Below the pieces are notes generated by a model. The model was not told the DNA's origin. It saw only the letters and a list, made by a program, of their open reading frames with translations, and searched no databases. 51,813 nt of DNA from Bacteroidota bacterium (GTDB lineage Bacteria > Bacteroidota > Bacteroidia > Bacteroidales > BM520), in contig PDRJ01000038.1 of NCBI GenBank assembly GCA_002748065.1, positions 1 to 51,813 on the forward strand, in the 5' to 3' direction. Of this stretch, positions 25,936-34,510 are shown one piece after another; the first letter of the stretch is position 1, and each line of letters opens with the position of its first letter. A program made the translations under genes and the position numbers.

Positions 25936-26902
25936 CACATTTTCATTTTCGCGAAGTCTCCACAAGAAGATAGCGAAGACTTCGTCATGCACATCTTGCA
26001 GCCCCTTATTTGTGGGAATCAAGGCCTTGGTTCGCAAGATTACGCCAGCCTCTTCACTCCCATTATTTTCCTACCGGAGAATTGGGATTCTCATCCTTTT
26101 ACTACAGGTATTCAGTAACTCCACGGCAGCACAAAACCGGGATGCTACGCTAGAGTACGCGAGAAAACTCACCCGAGAGAACGAATACGAAGATGCCATA
26201 GCAGCCTATCGGAGAGTTCTTTTCTTTGCTCCGGAGCTCACCGATTCCATTGCCAAAGAGGTGGGGAGTGTCTATTGCCAAACAGCGGACTACACACAAG
26301 CACGGTATTATTATAACATCGCGTATCATCATGAGAATCAACCGGAAAAAAAAGCCGCGCTAAAATTTGATATTATTCAGACCCATATCCTTGAAAAAGC
26401 CTACCTGAAGGCCAAACTGGAACTCGCCAACCTGCGCTATGCCAATCTCCCTTATGCGCGAAAAACGTACACCTTTTATCATGCCATCGTCGCCTACGAA
26501 ACAGAAGATTACGAGGAGGCCTACCACCGCTTTCTCGACTATTTTGGCGCGTGCGATACGGCACAGGTGACCACCCTTTTTCAACAAATTGAAAAGTATC
26601 ATCACAAAAACCCCAACACAGCCATGTGGCTAAGCCTTATCCCCGGCTTGGGACAGGCCTATGTTCATGAATACCGGGAAGCCATCAACTCTTTTATTAT
26701 CAACGCCCTGTTTGTCTCTCTTTACTTCTATGTCTCCTTAACATACAATCCACTACAGGGGTTTGTGGCCGTACTCCCCTGGTTTCAGCGATACTATGTA
26801 GGAGGCATCAAAAGGGCAAAAAGATTAGCACAACAAAAGAGGAAAGATCAAAAAGAGCTTGTATTAAAGAAACTCTTGGAATACAGTTTATCATTACCCT
26901 GA
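25901..26902 (+). CDS. TPR-like membrane protein with DUF5683-type C-terminus
   Basis: A 333-residue protein beginning MRHKKFFCSLINTF, with a hydrophobic helix at about 60-76 (RIGILILLLQVFSNSTAAQ), TPR-like repeats (ARKLTRENEYEDAIAAYRRV and following), then the motif MWLSLIPGLGQAYVHEY and two hydrophobic segments, ending in a basic tail. It resembles the preceding protein in layout and lies in the same operon. An ATG at 25805, far inside the previous gene, was rejected as the start. Its stop overlaps the next start as TGATG. Function unknown. Confidence 0.68.
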   Translation: MRHKKFFCSLINTFSFSRSLHKKIAKTSSCTSCSPLFVGIKALVRKITPASSLPLFSYRRIGILILLLQVFSNSTAAQNRDATLEYARKLTRENEYEDAIAAYRRVLFFAPELTDSIAKEVGSVYCQTADYTQARYYYNIAYHHENQPEKKAALKFDIIQTHILEKAYLKAKLELANLRYANLPYARKTYTFYHAIVAYETEDYEEAYHRFLDYFGACDTAQVTTLFQQIEKYHHKNPNTAMWLSLIPGLGQAYVHEYREAINSFIINALFVSLYFYVSLTYNPLQGFVAVLPWFQRYYVGGIKRAKRLAQQKRKDQKELVLKKLLEYSLSLP

Positions 26903-27738
26903 TGAGAAAGGTTCTATTCTTAATAACGTTTATCCCCCTCTCTCTCCTCTCCTGCTTAGGACAAGGGGCTGAAGAGGAGTTTTTCATGGCGCTGTACCAT
27001 TTAGATCTCCCCCATGCCGGGAAGAGGTTAGAAGCGATCCGCGAGGATGATCCCGTAAAGGGCATAATGGGGCAGCTCCAACTACTATGGTGGGAGCACA
27101 TCAGCCGTGACGCCTCCCTAAGCCCCCTGCTCCAGCACCTCGACAGCATCGAAGAACTGTTACCTGAGGTTCCCATCGAGCTATCCCTCTACTATCATGG
27201 AATGCGGCTAAAAATCTACCGTTCACAAAAGCAATATTATCGCGCATGGAAAGCATGGAAAGCCATAGAGGCCCATGAGGAAGCTTGTATTGCCGCAAAC
27301 GACTCCGAAAATGCACAATTTCTCTCAGGGATCTATTACTGCACAAAAGGAGAGCTGCAACGTCATTTCACGCTGCGCCTCAGAGAGGGGGCATCTGTCC
27401 GAAAAAGCATGGAAAAGGGCCTCCTCCTGTTGGAGAGAAGTTCTCACGCCAGCAACAAAGCCATACGTTACCAGTCACACTACCTCCTCATGCGTTTATA
27501 TGCAAAACATTACAAAAACTATCACCAATCACTGGCACACAGCACCCCTTTAATAGAAGCATTCCCTGAAAACTACCTTTTTCGCTATTTCCACATCCGA
27601 TATCTCCAGGAAACCGACAAAAAAAAGGAAGCCTCCCGCTCACTACACCGTGGCCTGGAGGCTCTATCCAAATCCTATCTACATCCCGCCCAAAAAGCAT
27701 TTGGACAAGAACTACTCAGGCAACTATCAGCAGATTAA
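26902..27738 (+). CDS. TPR-like lipoprotein or secreted protein
   Basis: A 278-residue exported protein: the signal LSLLSCLGQG has a possible lipobox cysteine at residue 18. The rest is alpha-helical with TPR-like repeats rich in aromatic and basic residues. It starts in the TGATG overlap with the previous gene, so it is coupled to the YidD-associated operon (24050-27738), which it ends. No family was recognised. Confidence 0.7.
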   Translation: MRKVLFLITFIPLSLLSCLGQGAEEEFFMALYHLDLPHAGKRLEAIREDDPVKGIMGQLQLLWWEHISRDASLSPLLQHLDSIEELLPEVPIELSLYYHGMRLKIYRSQKQYYRAWKAWKAIEAHEEACIAANDSENAQFLSGIYYCTKGELQRHFTLRLREGASVRKSMEKGLLLLERSSHASNKAIRYQSHYLLMRLYAKHYKNYHQSLAHSTPLIEAFPENYLFRYFHIRYLQETDKKKEASRSLHRGLEALSKSYLHPAQKAFGQELLRQLSAD

Positions 27739-27793
27739 ATCCCCATAGCCCCCGGATTTTCCCATGAAACTTTGAAAAAAAAATAGGGAGGGA

Positions 27794-28312
27794 CTACTTT
27801 CTTACCACATAAGTCTCCGCAATCATATCATGCAGCGCTTGTTTTTTTGAGGTAAAACCAGCCATGATATAGCCAATCATAAAGATCAAGCCGGAGAGAA
27901 TTTTGGAAAAATAACGCCCTGTAGCTTTCAAAAAGCTGATGCGTTCTCCCTGGTAATCGGTAACCTTCATATTCAAGGCGATCTTCCCAATGGTACCCTG
28001 ATATTTTGAAGACTCCATAAGCGCGTAATAAAGCCAGTTCACAACGATGGAGAATAAAGCCATCCCCATATAGGCCATAACAAATGCTCCCAAAGCAAAG
28101 ATATCAACATCCGAATCGAGAATCTCCCCCGGATCTCCTCCTGACGAAACAAAGCCTACTCCAAGGAGGATAAGAAGAGGGACAAAAATAACTTGTTGCG
28201 CAAATGAGACCACCAAGCCGTCTATAATGACTGCGAGAAAACGACGCCAAAATCCGCCATAAACGACAGGTTGTTCCTGAACAGGCGATTGCATAATAGT
28301 TTCTTGTTCCAT
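27794..28312 (-). CDS. RDD family membrane protein
   Basis: A 172-residue integral membrane protein. The RDD motif is present as FWRRFLAVIIDGLVV near residues 21-35, and later helices lie around 75-100 and 140-150, with GKIALNMKVTDYQGERISFLKATGRYF. RDD proteins are poorly characterised; some act in ion or sodium/proton exchange. The ATG at 28312 is chosen because a -7 box overlaps the upstream TTG at 28363. Confidence 0.85.
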   Translation of the reverse strand: MEQETIMQSPVQEQPVVYGGFWRRFLAVIIDGLVVSFAQQVIFVPLLILLGVGFVSSGGDPGEILDSDVDIFALGAFVMAYMGMALFSIVVNWLYYALMESSKYQGTIGKIALNMKVTDYQGERISFLKATGRYFSKILSGLIFMIGYIMAGFTSKKQALHDMIAETYVVRK

Positions 28313-28360
28313 AGAGATAATTTTATTGGTAACGTTACTGGTTAGATTCACAGTTTCCTC

Positions 28361-28368
28361 CAAAGTTA
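28361..28368 (-). promoter_or_regulatory. Promoter -7 box for RDD gene
   Basis: TAACTTTG on the minus strand, 49 bases before the ATG at 28312. Confidence 0.5.
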
Positions 28369-28443
28369 CACTTTTTTATCAAAAAATGGCTGAAAAAGAA
28401 CATACAGAAACCATTCCCGGAGGTGTCCTCCTTTTTACCCGTT

Positions 28444-29430
28444 CTATCGCGGAGCCTTCCCCAGGTAGAAGTCTCTCGACTTAAACATCATACGATAGAG
28501 GCGGTTAATGGGGTCTCCAAAATAGGCTCCCGGGTTGGCACTGGAGGTAAGCACATGGTTTCTTTCATCCTCCACCGCATAAGCCTTTACGACCACCGGA
28601 GAGATATTCTCTCCCTCAAAACGAATCATATCATAGGCAGATGGTAGTTGAGACGGATCCACATCATCCAGCAAATCCCTACTATTGATGTTATCGGCCG
28701 CGTGAAAGAATTTGCTAATCGCATTGGAATCTGCCGGCATCCCATCGATGGTGAAAACACCGGGTCTTACACGTCGAATATCATACTTCATCCCATCAGC
28801 GAACTCCGCATAGACCCGTGTAATTTTGGTTTTACGAGCTTTAAAGAGATTTTTTCTTCTGTAATAGGTTACATCATCGGTGAAGTTTGATTGGAGGTAA
28901 CCGCTCACCGAATAGGTTTTAGGGCTTCCCTCTTCACGCACGTAGGTTGTCATAATACCCTCTCCTCTACTATTTTGCAAAGAGTTCTGACTCTGCTGTG
29001 CCAGGTAATAGTAATTACCCACATAGAGGCCAGCCTCTTTCTCTCCCTTCACAAAATATTCCACATGCGTTGCATTGGTATCAGCCACCTTGTACTCTGC
29101 CCATCGGGAGGCATCGGAAGCGACCACCCGCAACGACCTCATATTGGTACAACTTCTAAGCATTCTCCTAATAAGAAGCGTATCCACATCGTAATGCTTC
29201 CCATTCACCGTTATCTTCCACTCCCCGCTCTTTTTAGTGAACACAAAAGGATAAGAGGCATGAGGCAACTGAAAAACAATCTTGTCGATCTCTTTTACCG
29301 GAACATCCACCAATTCCAGCTTAAAATTCCGTTCCGACTTCTTCTTTTTATGGGAAAGAGCATAAATCACCCCTCCCAGAAGAACCACAAAAAGAACGAT
29401 CCATATTGGCAAATTTTTTCTATTTAACAT
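28444..29430 (-). CDS. DUF4340 protein of the Gld-type ABC operon
   Basis: A 328-residue membrane-anchored protein with an N-terminal helix (LPIWIVLFVVLLGGVIYAL, about 6-24) and a periplasmic DUF4340 domain (about 40-320), rich in beta strands (YPFVFTKKSGEWKI and so on). DUF4340 proteins are commonly encoded after GldG-like ABC auxiliary proteins. It overlaps the upstream gldG-like gene by 11 bases. It is last in the ABC operon. Confidence 0.8.
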   Translation of the reverse strand: MLNRKNLPIWIVLFVVLLGGVIYALSHKKKKSERNFKLELVDVPVKEIDKIVFQLPHASYPFVFTKKSGEWKITVNGKHYDVDTLLIRRMLRSCTNMRSLRVVASDASRWAEYKVADTNATHVEYFVKGEKEAGLYVGNYYYLAQQSQNSLQNSRGEGIMTTYVREEGSPKTYSVSGYLQSNFTDDVTYYRRKNLFKARKTKITRVYAEFADGMKYDIRRVRPGVFTIDGMPADSNAISKFFHAADNINSRDLLDDVDPSQLPSAYDMIRFEGENISPVVVKAYAVEDERNHVLTSSANPGAYFGDPINRLYRMMFKSRDFYLGKAPR

Positions 29431-30940
29431 AACCTTCCTCCATACGTTTTACGCGCAACGCATTTCTTCGTTGACGACGTATTAGTCCATATACAATAAT
29501 CATAAAAATAGGTAAGATAAAGTTTAACCACTTTAACAGTGCCTTGGAATGCTCCTCGATCTCCTCCAGGGGACGTGATGTCACCCCCTTTGTTCTCAGG
29601 GCAATCAGTCCGGTATCATCCGAAAGCCAATCCACGGAGTTCACCAACAAGCTCACATTATCCGGAGCGAGTTGCTGGGCCTGCTGTCCTTCACCATTGA
29701 CGGCAAAGTCCCCATCTCCGAATACAACCATGGAAGTGCTCCCATTTCCGGCTATGGTACCGGTAATCACGGCTCCCAGGGTAACATGGGAGAGGGGAAA
29801 ATCGCGCTGAGTCCACTTTTGCTGAATATCAAACATCAACGGTGCAGGCTTTGTACCCGAAAGCGAAGAGGACATCACAATGGGGGTAAAAACCAACGAA
29901 GAGTCACCGGTAAAGGTCAACGAGCTCACAAAAGGAAAAACCACATTCTCCAGCCCCTTAGAGATGGGATGATCCGCAAAATCGGAGACCCTTGGCAAAT
30001 AATGAAAGGGCATCTGGGTCGTGTAGGAGAAGAAACCCTGCTGTTGGCGGACTCCCACGGATGCACAGCGGTTATCCACCACAAAATCAGACTCCAGCAT
30101 AATCCCCATGGAGGAGAGCCACTGTTCCAATCCTGTCTCCAACACTGCTCCCTGCATGGTCTGCAGATTGCCCTTCACTCGGTTCAAAGCCAACACCAAC
30201 TTCCCACCCGAAGCCATAAACGACTCCAGCTGCTCTATTTCCCAGTCCTCATAGGGGCGTTCCGGCTTCAAGATCACTGCTGTATGGATACCTGCCAAAA
30301 GGTGAGCCGTATCGGAAAGAGTGAGTGGTACCACTCTATACAACACATCCAACTGTTCCTTAGCTTGCTGAAGAGCCCGAATGGGGGGTTCACCATGCCC
30401 CTGCAAAAAAGCAACCATGGGCTTGTTCTTTACCGCCAACTTCTTAATGGCCGACGAGAGGGCATACTCCATGGCTCCGGACTGCTGCACAAAGGGTATC
30501 ACTTCCGTCTGTTCGCCCAGTTTTAACACCGCTCCAAGATAGGCCTTCTGCTGCTTTACCTGATCCTTCTCCCTCATATTAATCAGCAGCGGTTGTACTC
30601 CACTCTGCATGGCCTCCAACTCCACCGCCTCATCCCCATTGGGATTGATAAACTCATACACCACATTTCCCCTGCTGGTCTGGGAATATTCAATAAGCAG
30701 GTTCTTAAAATCCCTCTTGATGGTGGTATAAACAGCGGGAAGCTCCTCCGTAAAATAGGCAGTAACTGTCACCGTCTCATCCAAGTCGTGCAAAATATCC
30801 CGGGTGGCATCACTCAATGTGTATTGCTTATCCTCGGTAAGATCCATCCGCGTAAAAAAGGATCCCGAGAGAATATTCAGCAGAATGACAACACCAACAA
30901 TGAGGATGATTTGATATAAAAAAGATCTTCTGTTTTTCAT
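29420..30940 (-). CDS. gldG: GldG-like ABC transporter auxiliary protein
   Basis: A 506-residue protein with a transmembrane helix at each end (about 8-28 and 475-492) and a large periplasmic domain (ABC-type uncharacterised transport system/GldG family; AYFTEELPAVYTTIKRDFKNLLIEY and FLQGHGEPPI). Gliding-associated GldA/F/G form an ABC complex in Flavobacterium. The ATG at 30940 is preferred over the adjacent upstream GTG. Such genes also occur in non-gliding Bacteroidota, so motility cannot be inferred. Confidence 0.85.
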   Translation of the reverse strand: MKNRRSFLYQIILIVGVVILLNILSGSFFTRMDLTEDKQYTLSDATRDILHDLDETVTVTAYFTEELPAVYTTIKRDFKNLLIEYSQTSRGNVVYEFINPNGDEAVELEAMQSGVQPLLINMREKDQVKQQKAYLGAVLKLGEQTEVIPFVQQSGAMEYALSSAIKKLAVKNKPMVAFLQGHGEPPIRALQQAKEQLDVLYRVVPLTLSDTAHLLAGIHTAVILKPERPYEDWEIEQLESFMASGGKLVLALNRVKGNLQTMQGAVLETGLEQWLSSMGIMLESDFVVDNRCASVGVRQQQGFFSYTTQMPFHYLPRVSDFADHPISKGLENVVFPFVSSLTFTGDSSLVFTPIVMSSSLSGTKPAPLMFDIQQKWTQRDFPLSHVTLGAVITGTIAGNGSTSMVVFGDGDFAVNGEGQQAQQLAPDNVSLLVNSVDWLSDDTGLIALRTKGVTSRPLEEIEEHSKALLKWLNFILPIFMIIVYGLIRRQRRNALRVKRMEEGYVK

Positions 30941-30952
30941 CACAATAGATAA

Positions 30953-31684
30953 TTAAGCATCAGACAATGATCGTTTGGAGAGGATCGATACGGAACCCAA
31001 CAATCCCAAAAAGGCAATGGAGCAGAAATAGATAAGGTCTTTTGTGTCAATCACGCCTCTGGCTAAAGACTCATAATGTGTGGAGAGACTGAGATAGTGT
31101 ACCACCTCCCCGGCAAAACCGGAGAGCCCCCGTGCAAGAATATCAAAAATGATATGAAAAAATATCCCGATAAAAAGCGCTAATAATACCGCTACAATCT
31201 GATTTCCGGAAACGGAAGAGGCAAAAACGCCAATACCCACATAGGCAGCACTCATCAGTAAGAGACCCAGATACCCGGCCATTACAGCACCGTGATCCAC
31301 CGGCCCCAAGCGACTAATGGTCACATAATACGGAAGGGTCAAACAGAGAGCGATGGCAATAAGCAGGAGGGTGGAGAGGAATTTTCCCAGCACAAACTGC
31401 CAATCGGTCACCGGCTTGGTCAACAGGAGCTCCATGGTTCCCGAACGTTTCTCTTCCGCAATACCGCGCATGGTTAACAGAGGGATAAAAAAGAAGAGGG
31501 TCCAGTAGGTGATACTAAAAAATGGCTGCATGGTGGCCTGGTTGATCAAAAAGATATCCTGCCCCGAAGGCATCCAAGTGAAAAAACCGGTAAACCCTAA
31601 AAACAACACCAACATCACGTAAGCCATTAGGGAATCAAAAAAAGAGCGTAACTCCTTTACGGCTATTATCCATATTTGTCGCAT
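30953..31684 (-). CDS. gldF: GldF-like ABC transporter permease
   Basis: A 243-residue inner-membrane permease of the ABC-2 type with six hydrophobic segments. GldF-like hallmarks include ELRSFFDSLMAYVMLVLFL at the N-terminus and RGIAEEKRSGTMELLLTKPVTDWQFVLGKF near 69-98. It lies between the ATPase and GldG-like genes and would form the membrane part of the transporter. Confidence 0.88.
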   Translation of the reverse strand: MRQIWIIAVKELRSFFDSLMAYVMLVLFLGFTGFFTWMPSGQDIFLINQATMQPFFSITYWTLFFFIPLLTMRGIAEEKRSGTMELLLTKPVTDWQFVLGKFLSTLLLIAIALCLTLPYYVTISRLGPVDHGAVMAGYLGLLLMSAAYVGIGVFASSVSGNQIVAVLLALFIGIFFHIIFDILARGLSGFAGEVVHYLSLSTHYESLARGVIDTKDLIYFCSIAFLGLLGSVSILSKRSLSDA

Positions 31685-31714
31685 AGCAAAAAAATTAAAA
31701 AACGTAAATCGCGT

Positions 31715-32644
31715 CTATTTCATGGTCAGATCCCTGAACACATCCTCCAACTTGGTCTCAATGGGAATAAGGGCGGTCAGGCTCCATTGCTTTTGCACAC
31801 AGAGCTGAAAGATCTCTTTCCGTGAGGAGAGCCCCTCCCGGGAGATCACCTCCAGGTATCCCTCCTTCTGCGCAAGGAAATCCACCGACTCCACCGTTTC
31901 CAATTCACGAAGAGCCTTAAAGAGTTCGTTCTTCTCCGCTCCCTCCACGGCCACATGGAGTATCTCTCGTCCTTTGGCTGTTTTCCGCAGCTCCTCGGCG
32001 GTACCATCGGCCACAATTTTCCCTTTATTAATGATAAGGATGCGATCGCAGGTAGCCTCTACCTCCGCAAGGATATGAGAGCTAAGAATCACCGTCTTCT
32101 CCCTACCGATGCGCTTAATCAGCTCACGGATCTCTACGATTTGGTTGGGGTCCAACCCGGTGGTAGGCTCATCAAGAATAAGCACTTCGGGGTCGTGAAT
32201 AAGCGCCTGGGCCAACCCCACCCGCTGCCGATACCCCTTGGAGAGCTCGGAGATCAACTTATGCTTCTCTCCTTCAAGACCACACACATTCACCATCTCA
32301 AGGATACGGTCTTCTCGCTTCCCCTTGGGAATACCGTGAATATCCGCCACATACTTCAAGTAATCCAATACCGGCATCTCCGTATAGAGCGGATTACTCT
32401 CAGGAAGGTAACCAATATGAAGCTTCACCGCTTCGGGATTTTCCGTCACCGAGACATTGCCCACCCTAATCTCTCCCGAGGAGGGGGCGAGAGAGGTGGT
32501 TATAGCTTTCATGGTCGTGGTCTTTCCAGCACCGTTAGGACCTAAAAAACCAAGCACTTCGCCGGTGCGTACCGTAAAGGAGATATCATCCACCGCACGT
32601 TGCGCACCATATTTTCGGGTTAAATTCTTTACAACGACATCCAT
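31715..32644 (-). CDS. gldA: GldA-like ABC transporter ATP-binding protein
   Basis: A 309-residue cytoplasmic ATPase. Walker A GPNGAGKTT (about 35-43), signature LSKGYRQR (about 136-143), Walker B VLILDEPTTGLDPNQ, and switch His in SSHIL. The C-terminal 80 residues are a DUF4162-like domain common in this exporter class. First gene of the operon; the permease gene follows 30 bases later. Confidence 0.9.
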   Translation of the reverse strand: MDVVVKNLTRKYGAQRAVDDISFTVRTGEVLGFLGPNGAGKTTTMKAITTSLAPSSGEIRVGNVSVTENPEAVKLHIGYLPESNPLYTEMPVLDYLKYVADIHGIPKGKREDRILEMVNVCGLEGEKHKLISELSKGYRQRVGLAQALIHDPEVLILDEPTTGLDPNQIVEIRELIKRIGREKTVILSSHILAEVEATCDRILIINKGKIVADGTAEELRKTAKGREILHVAVEGAEKNELFKALRELETVESVDFLAQKEGYLEVISREGLSSRKEIFQLCVQKQWSLTALIPIETKLEDVFRDLTMK

Positions 32645-32734
32645 ACAAACAATCGCTTTAGGAGTAAAGTGCGAAATAACAAAAAAAACAGGAAGCGAAA
32701 AATCCGCTTAACAATTCTTAACAGGGCATAGAGG

Positions 32735-34510
32735 CTACTGCTGCTTTAAGAAATTCACCAACCCCTTTGCCTTAAAGATCTTCATCAGCTGTTCCGGCAA
32801 AGGATTAAATGCAATGACCTTATCCCCTATGGTCAACTCGCCACGCTCAAAGTCGAGCGCAACGGGCATTCCCTTCTCATAGGCCTCTACCGCTTCAGGA
32901 AGGATAATAATAGGCAACCCCTGGTTCACCGAGGAGCGATAAAAGATGCGGTTCACCGACTTCACGATCACCGCCTTCACTCCGGCATGGGCCAATCCCA
33001 CGGCAGGGTGCTCCCGAGAGCTTCCACAACCAAAATTGTCGCCGGCAAAAAGGATATCATCTTTGGCCACCTGCTTATGAAAAGACGGGTCAAACCCTGC
33101 AAAGAGATGTGGCATAATAGCCTCAGCATCAGAACTCAGCACACTATAGGTAAGATTCCCCGCAAACATCTGATCGGTATTAAGGTTGTCCGTAGCTGCA
33201 TAGTCCCACACATTTTGAGACTTTCTATTCTCTCCCTCAGCAATCTCCACCAGAGAGTGTTTCTCCCGCACGTAGGGAAAACGATCATGAGCCTCCATCC
33301 CACGCGGGTCAGTGATATGCCCCGTTAATGCAGAGCAGGCCACCGTGGCCGGGGAGGCGAGATAAATCTCAGCCTCTTTGTTTCCCATCCGCCCCAGGAA
33401 GTTCCGGTTTGCCGTAGAGATCACTCGATAGCCATCGGCCGGGATTCCCTGTCCCGTACCAAGACACGGCCCACAAGAGGGGCTTAACACGTTGGCACCG
33501 GCCATCAGAAAATCCTGCACATAGCCCTTTTCCATGGCTTCCAGGTAAATCTTTTTGGAAGCGGGAATCACCAGCAGTTGAAAACCCGGAGCCACCCTCT
33601 TTCCACGAAGAATCTCAGCAGCCTCCTTCAGGTCTTCAAGCCGCCCGTTGGTGCAGGTTCCTATCACCCCTTGGTGAAGGGGCAAGCCCTGCACTTCCGA
33701 AACCGCCTTCACATTATCCACATGGTGTGGTGCAGCCACCAATGGAAAGAGTTCGCTCAGGTCAATGGTGATCTCCTTGGCATAGGTCGCATCCTCATCC
33801 GCCCACACACCGTCCAACGGGGCTCCGTAATAGGCTTCAAGCACCTCATCAGCAGGAAAAACAGCATTCTTTGCCCCCATCTCCGAGGCAAGGTTGGTAA
33901 GGGTCATACGTTGACTGATGGAGAGGGTTTTAACGCCTTCACCATGATACTCTATGGACATATAGTTAGCCCCGGCAGAACTAATCAAACCGATGATCCA
34001 AAGGGAAAGATCCTTGGCATAAACACCGGGGGAAAGAGCACCCGTCAGGGTCACCTTTAGGGTCTCAGGCACACGGAACCAGGTCTCCCCACGTTTCCAG
34101 ATTCCGGCGGCCTCGGTACGGTCAATTCCGGCAGCCAGGGCATTGAAGGCTCCCGCGGTACAGGTATGACTGTCGGAACCGACAATGATCATGCCCGGAC
34201 GAGCATGTTCAGACATCACCTGGTGACAAATGCCATCCCCGGCATCATGAAAACGGTCAATGCCCTGTTCGCCCACAAAGTCGCGTATAGCTTGATACTG
34301 GGTAGAGAGTTTTGCCGTCGTTGGAGGAGCATTATGGTCAAGAACCACCAACAACTGTTGGGGATCAAACACCTTCTCTCCTCCCATCTTACGAAATGTA
34401 TTGGCAATACTTGCCGTATTATCATGCGTTAAAATCAGGTTGGGTTTTCTAAATACGATGCTCCCACATGCTGCGCCCAGCACCTTTTCCACAAAAGTTC
34501 TACCTGCCAT
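32735..34510 (-). CDS. Single-chain aconitase-family hydratase
   Basis: A 591-residue iron-sulfur enzyme of the aconitase/3-isopropylmalate dehydratase superfamily, with the large catalytic (LeuC-like) and swivel (LeuD-like) parts in one chain. Cluster ligands are Cys in GVIGTCTNGRLEDL (about 280) and the two Cys in SPSCGPCLGTGQG (about 345); the swivel domain carries GDNFGCGSSREHP (about 497-509). Substrate may be citrate, homocitrate or isopropylmalate; the single-chain length fits aconitase/homoaconitase types. It overlaps the upstream fucosidase gene by 11 bases, which is unexpected for a central-metabolism enzyme. Confidence 0.85.
   Translation of the reverse strand: MAGRTFVEKVLGAACGSIVFRKPNLILTHDNTASIANTFRKMGGEKVFDPQQLLVVLDHNAPPTTAKLSTQYQAIRDFVGEQGIDRFHDAGDGICHQVMSEHARPGMIIVGSDSHTCTAGAFNALAAGIDRTEAAGIWKRGETWFRVPETLKVTLTGALSPGVYAKDLSLWIIGLISSAGANYMSIEYHGEGVKTLSISQRMTLTNLASEMGAKNAVFPADEVLEAYYGAPLDGVWADEDATYAKEITIDLSELFPLVAAPHHVDNVKAVSEVQGLPLHQGVIGTCTNGRLEDLKEAAEILRGKRVAPGFQLLVIPASKKIYLEAMEKGYVQDFLMAGANVLSPSCGPCLGTGQGIPADGYRVISTANRNFLGRMGNKEAEIYLASPATVACSALTGHITDPRGMEAHDRFPYVREKHSLVEIAEGENRKSQNVWDYAATDNLNTDQMFAGNLTYSVLSSDAEAIMPHLFAGFDPSFHKQVAKDDILFAGDNFGCGSSREHPAVGLAHAGVKAVIVKSVNRIFYRSSVNQGLPIIILPEAVEAYEKGMPVALDFERGELTIGDKVIAFNPLPEQLMKIFKAKGLVNFLKQQ

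Noticed and set aside
29672..30526. Open frame of 284 codons on the plus strand inside the gldG-like gene
   Set aside because: Antisense shadow without a promoter or motif.
28444..32644. Gliding motility inferred from the Gld-like genes
   Set aside because: GldA/F/G-like ABC genes occur in non-gliding Bacteroidota; gldB, gldK-N and sprA-type genes are not in the window.
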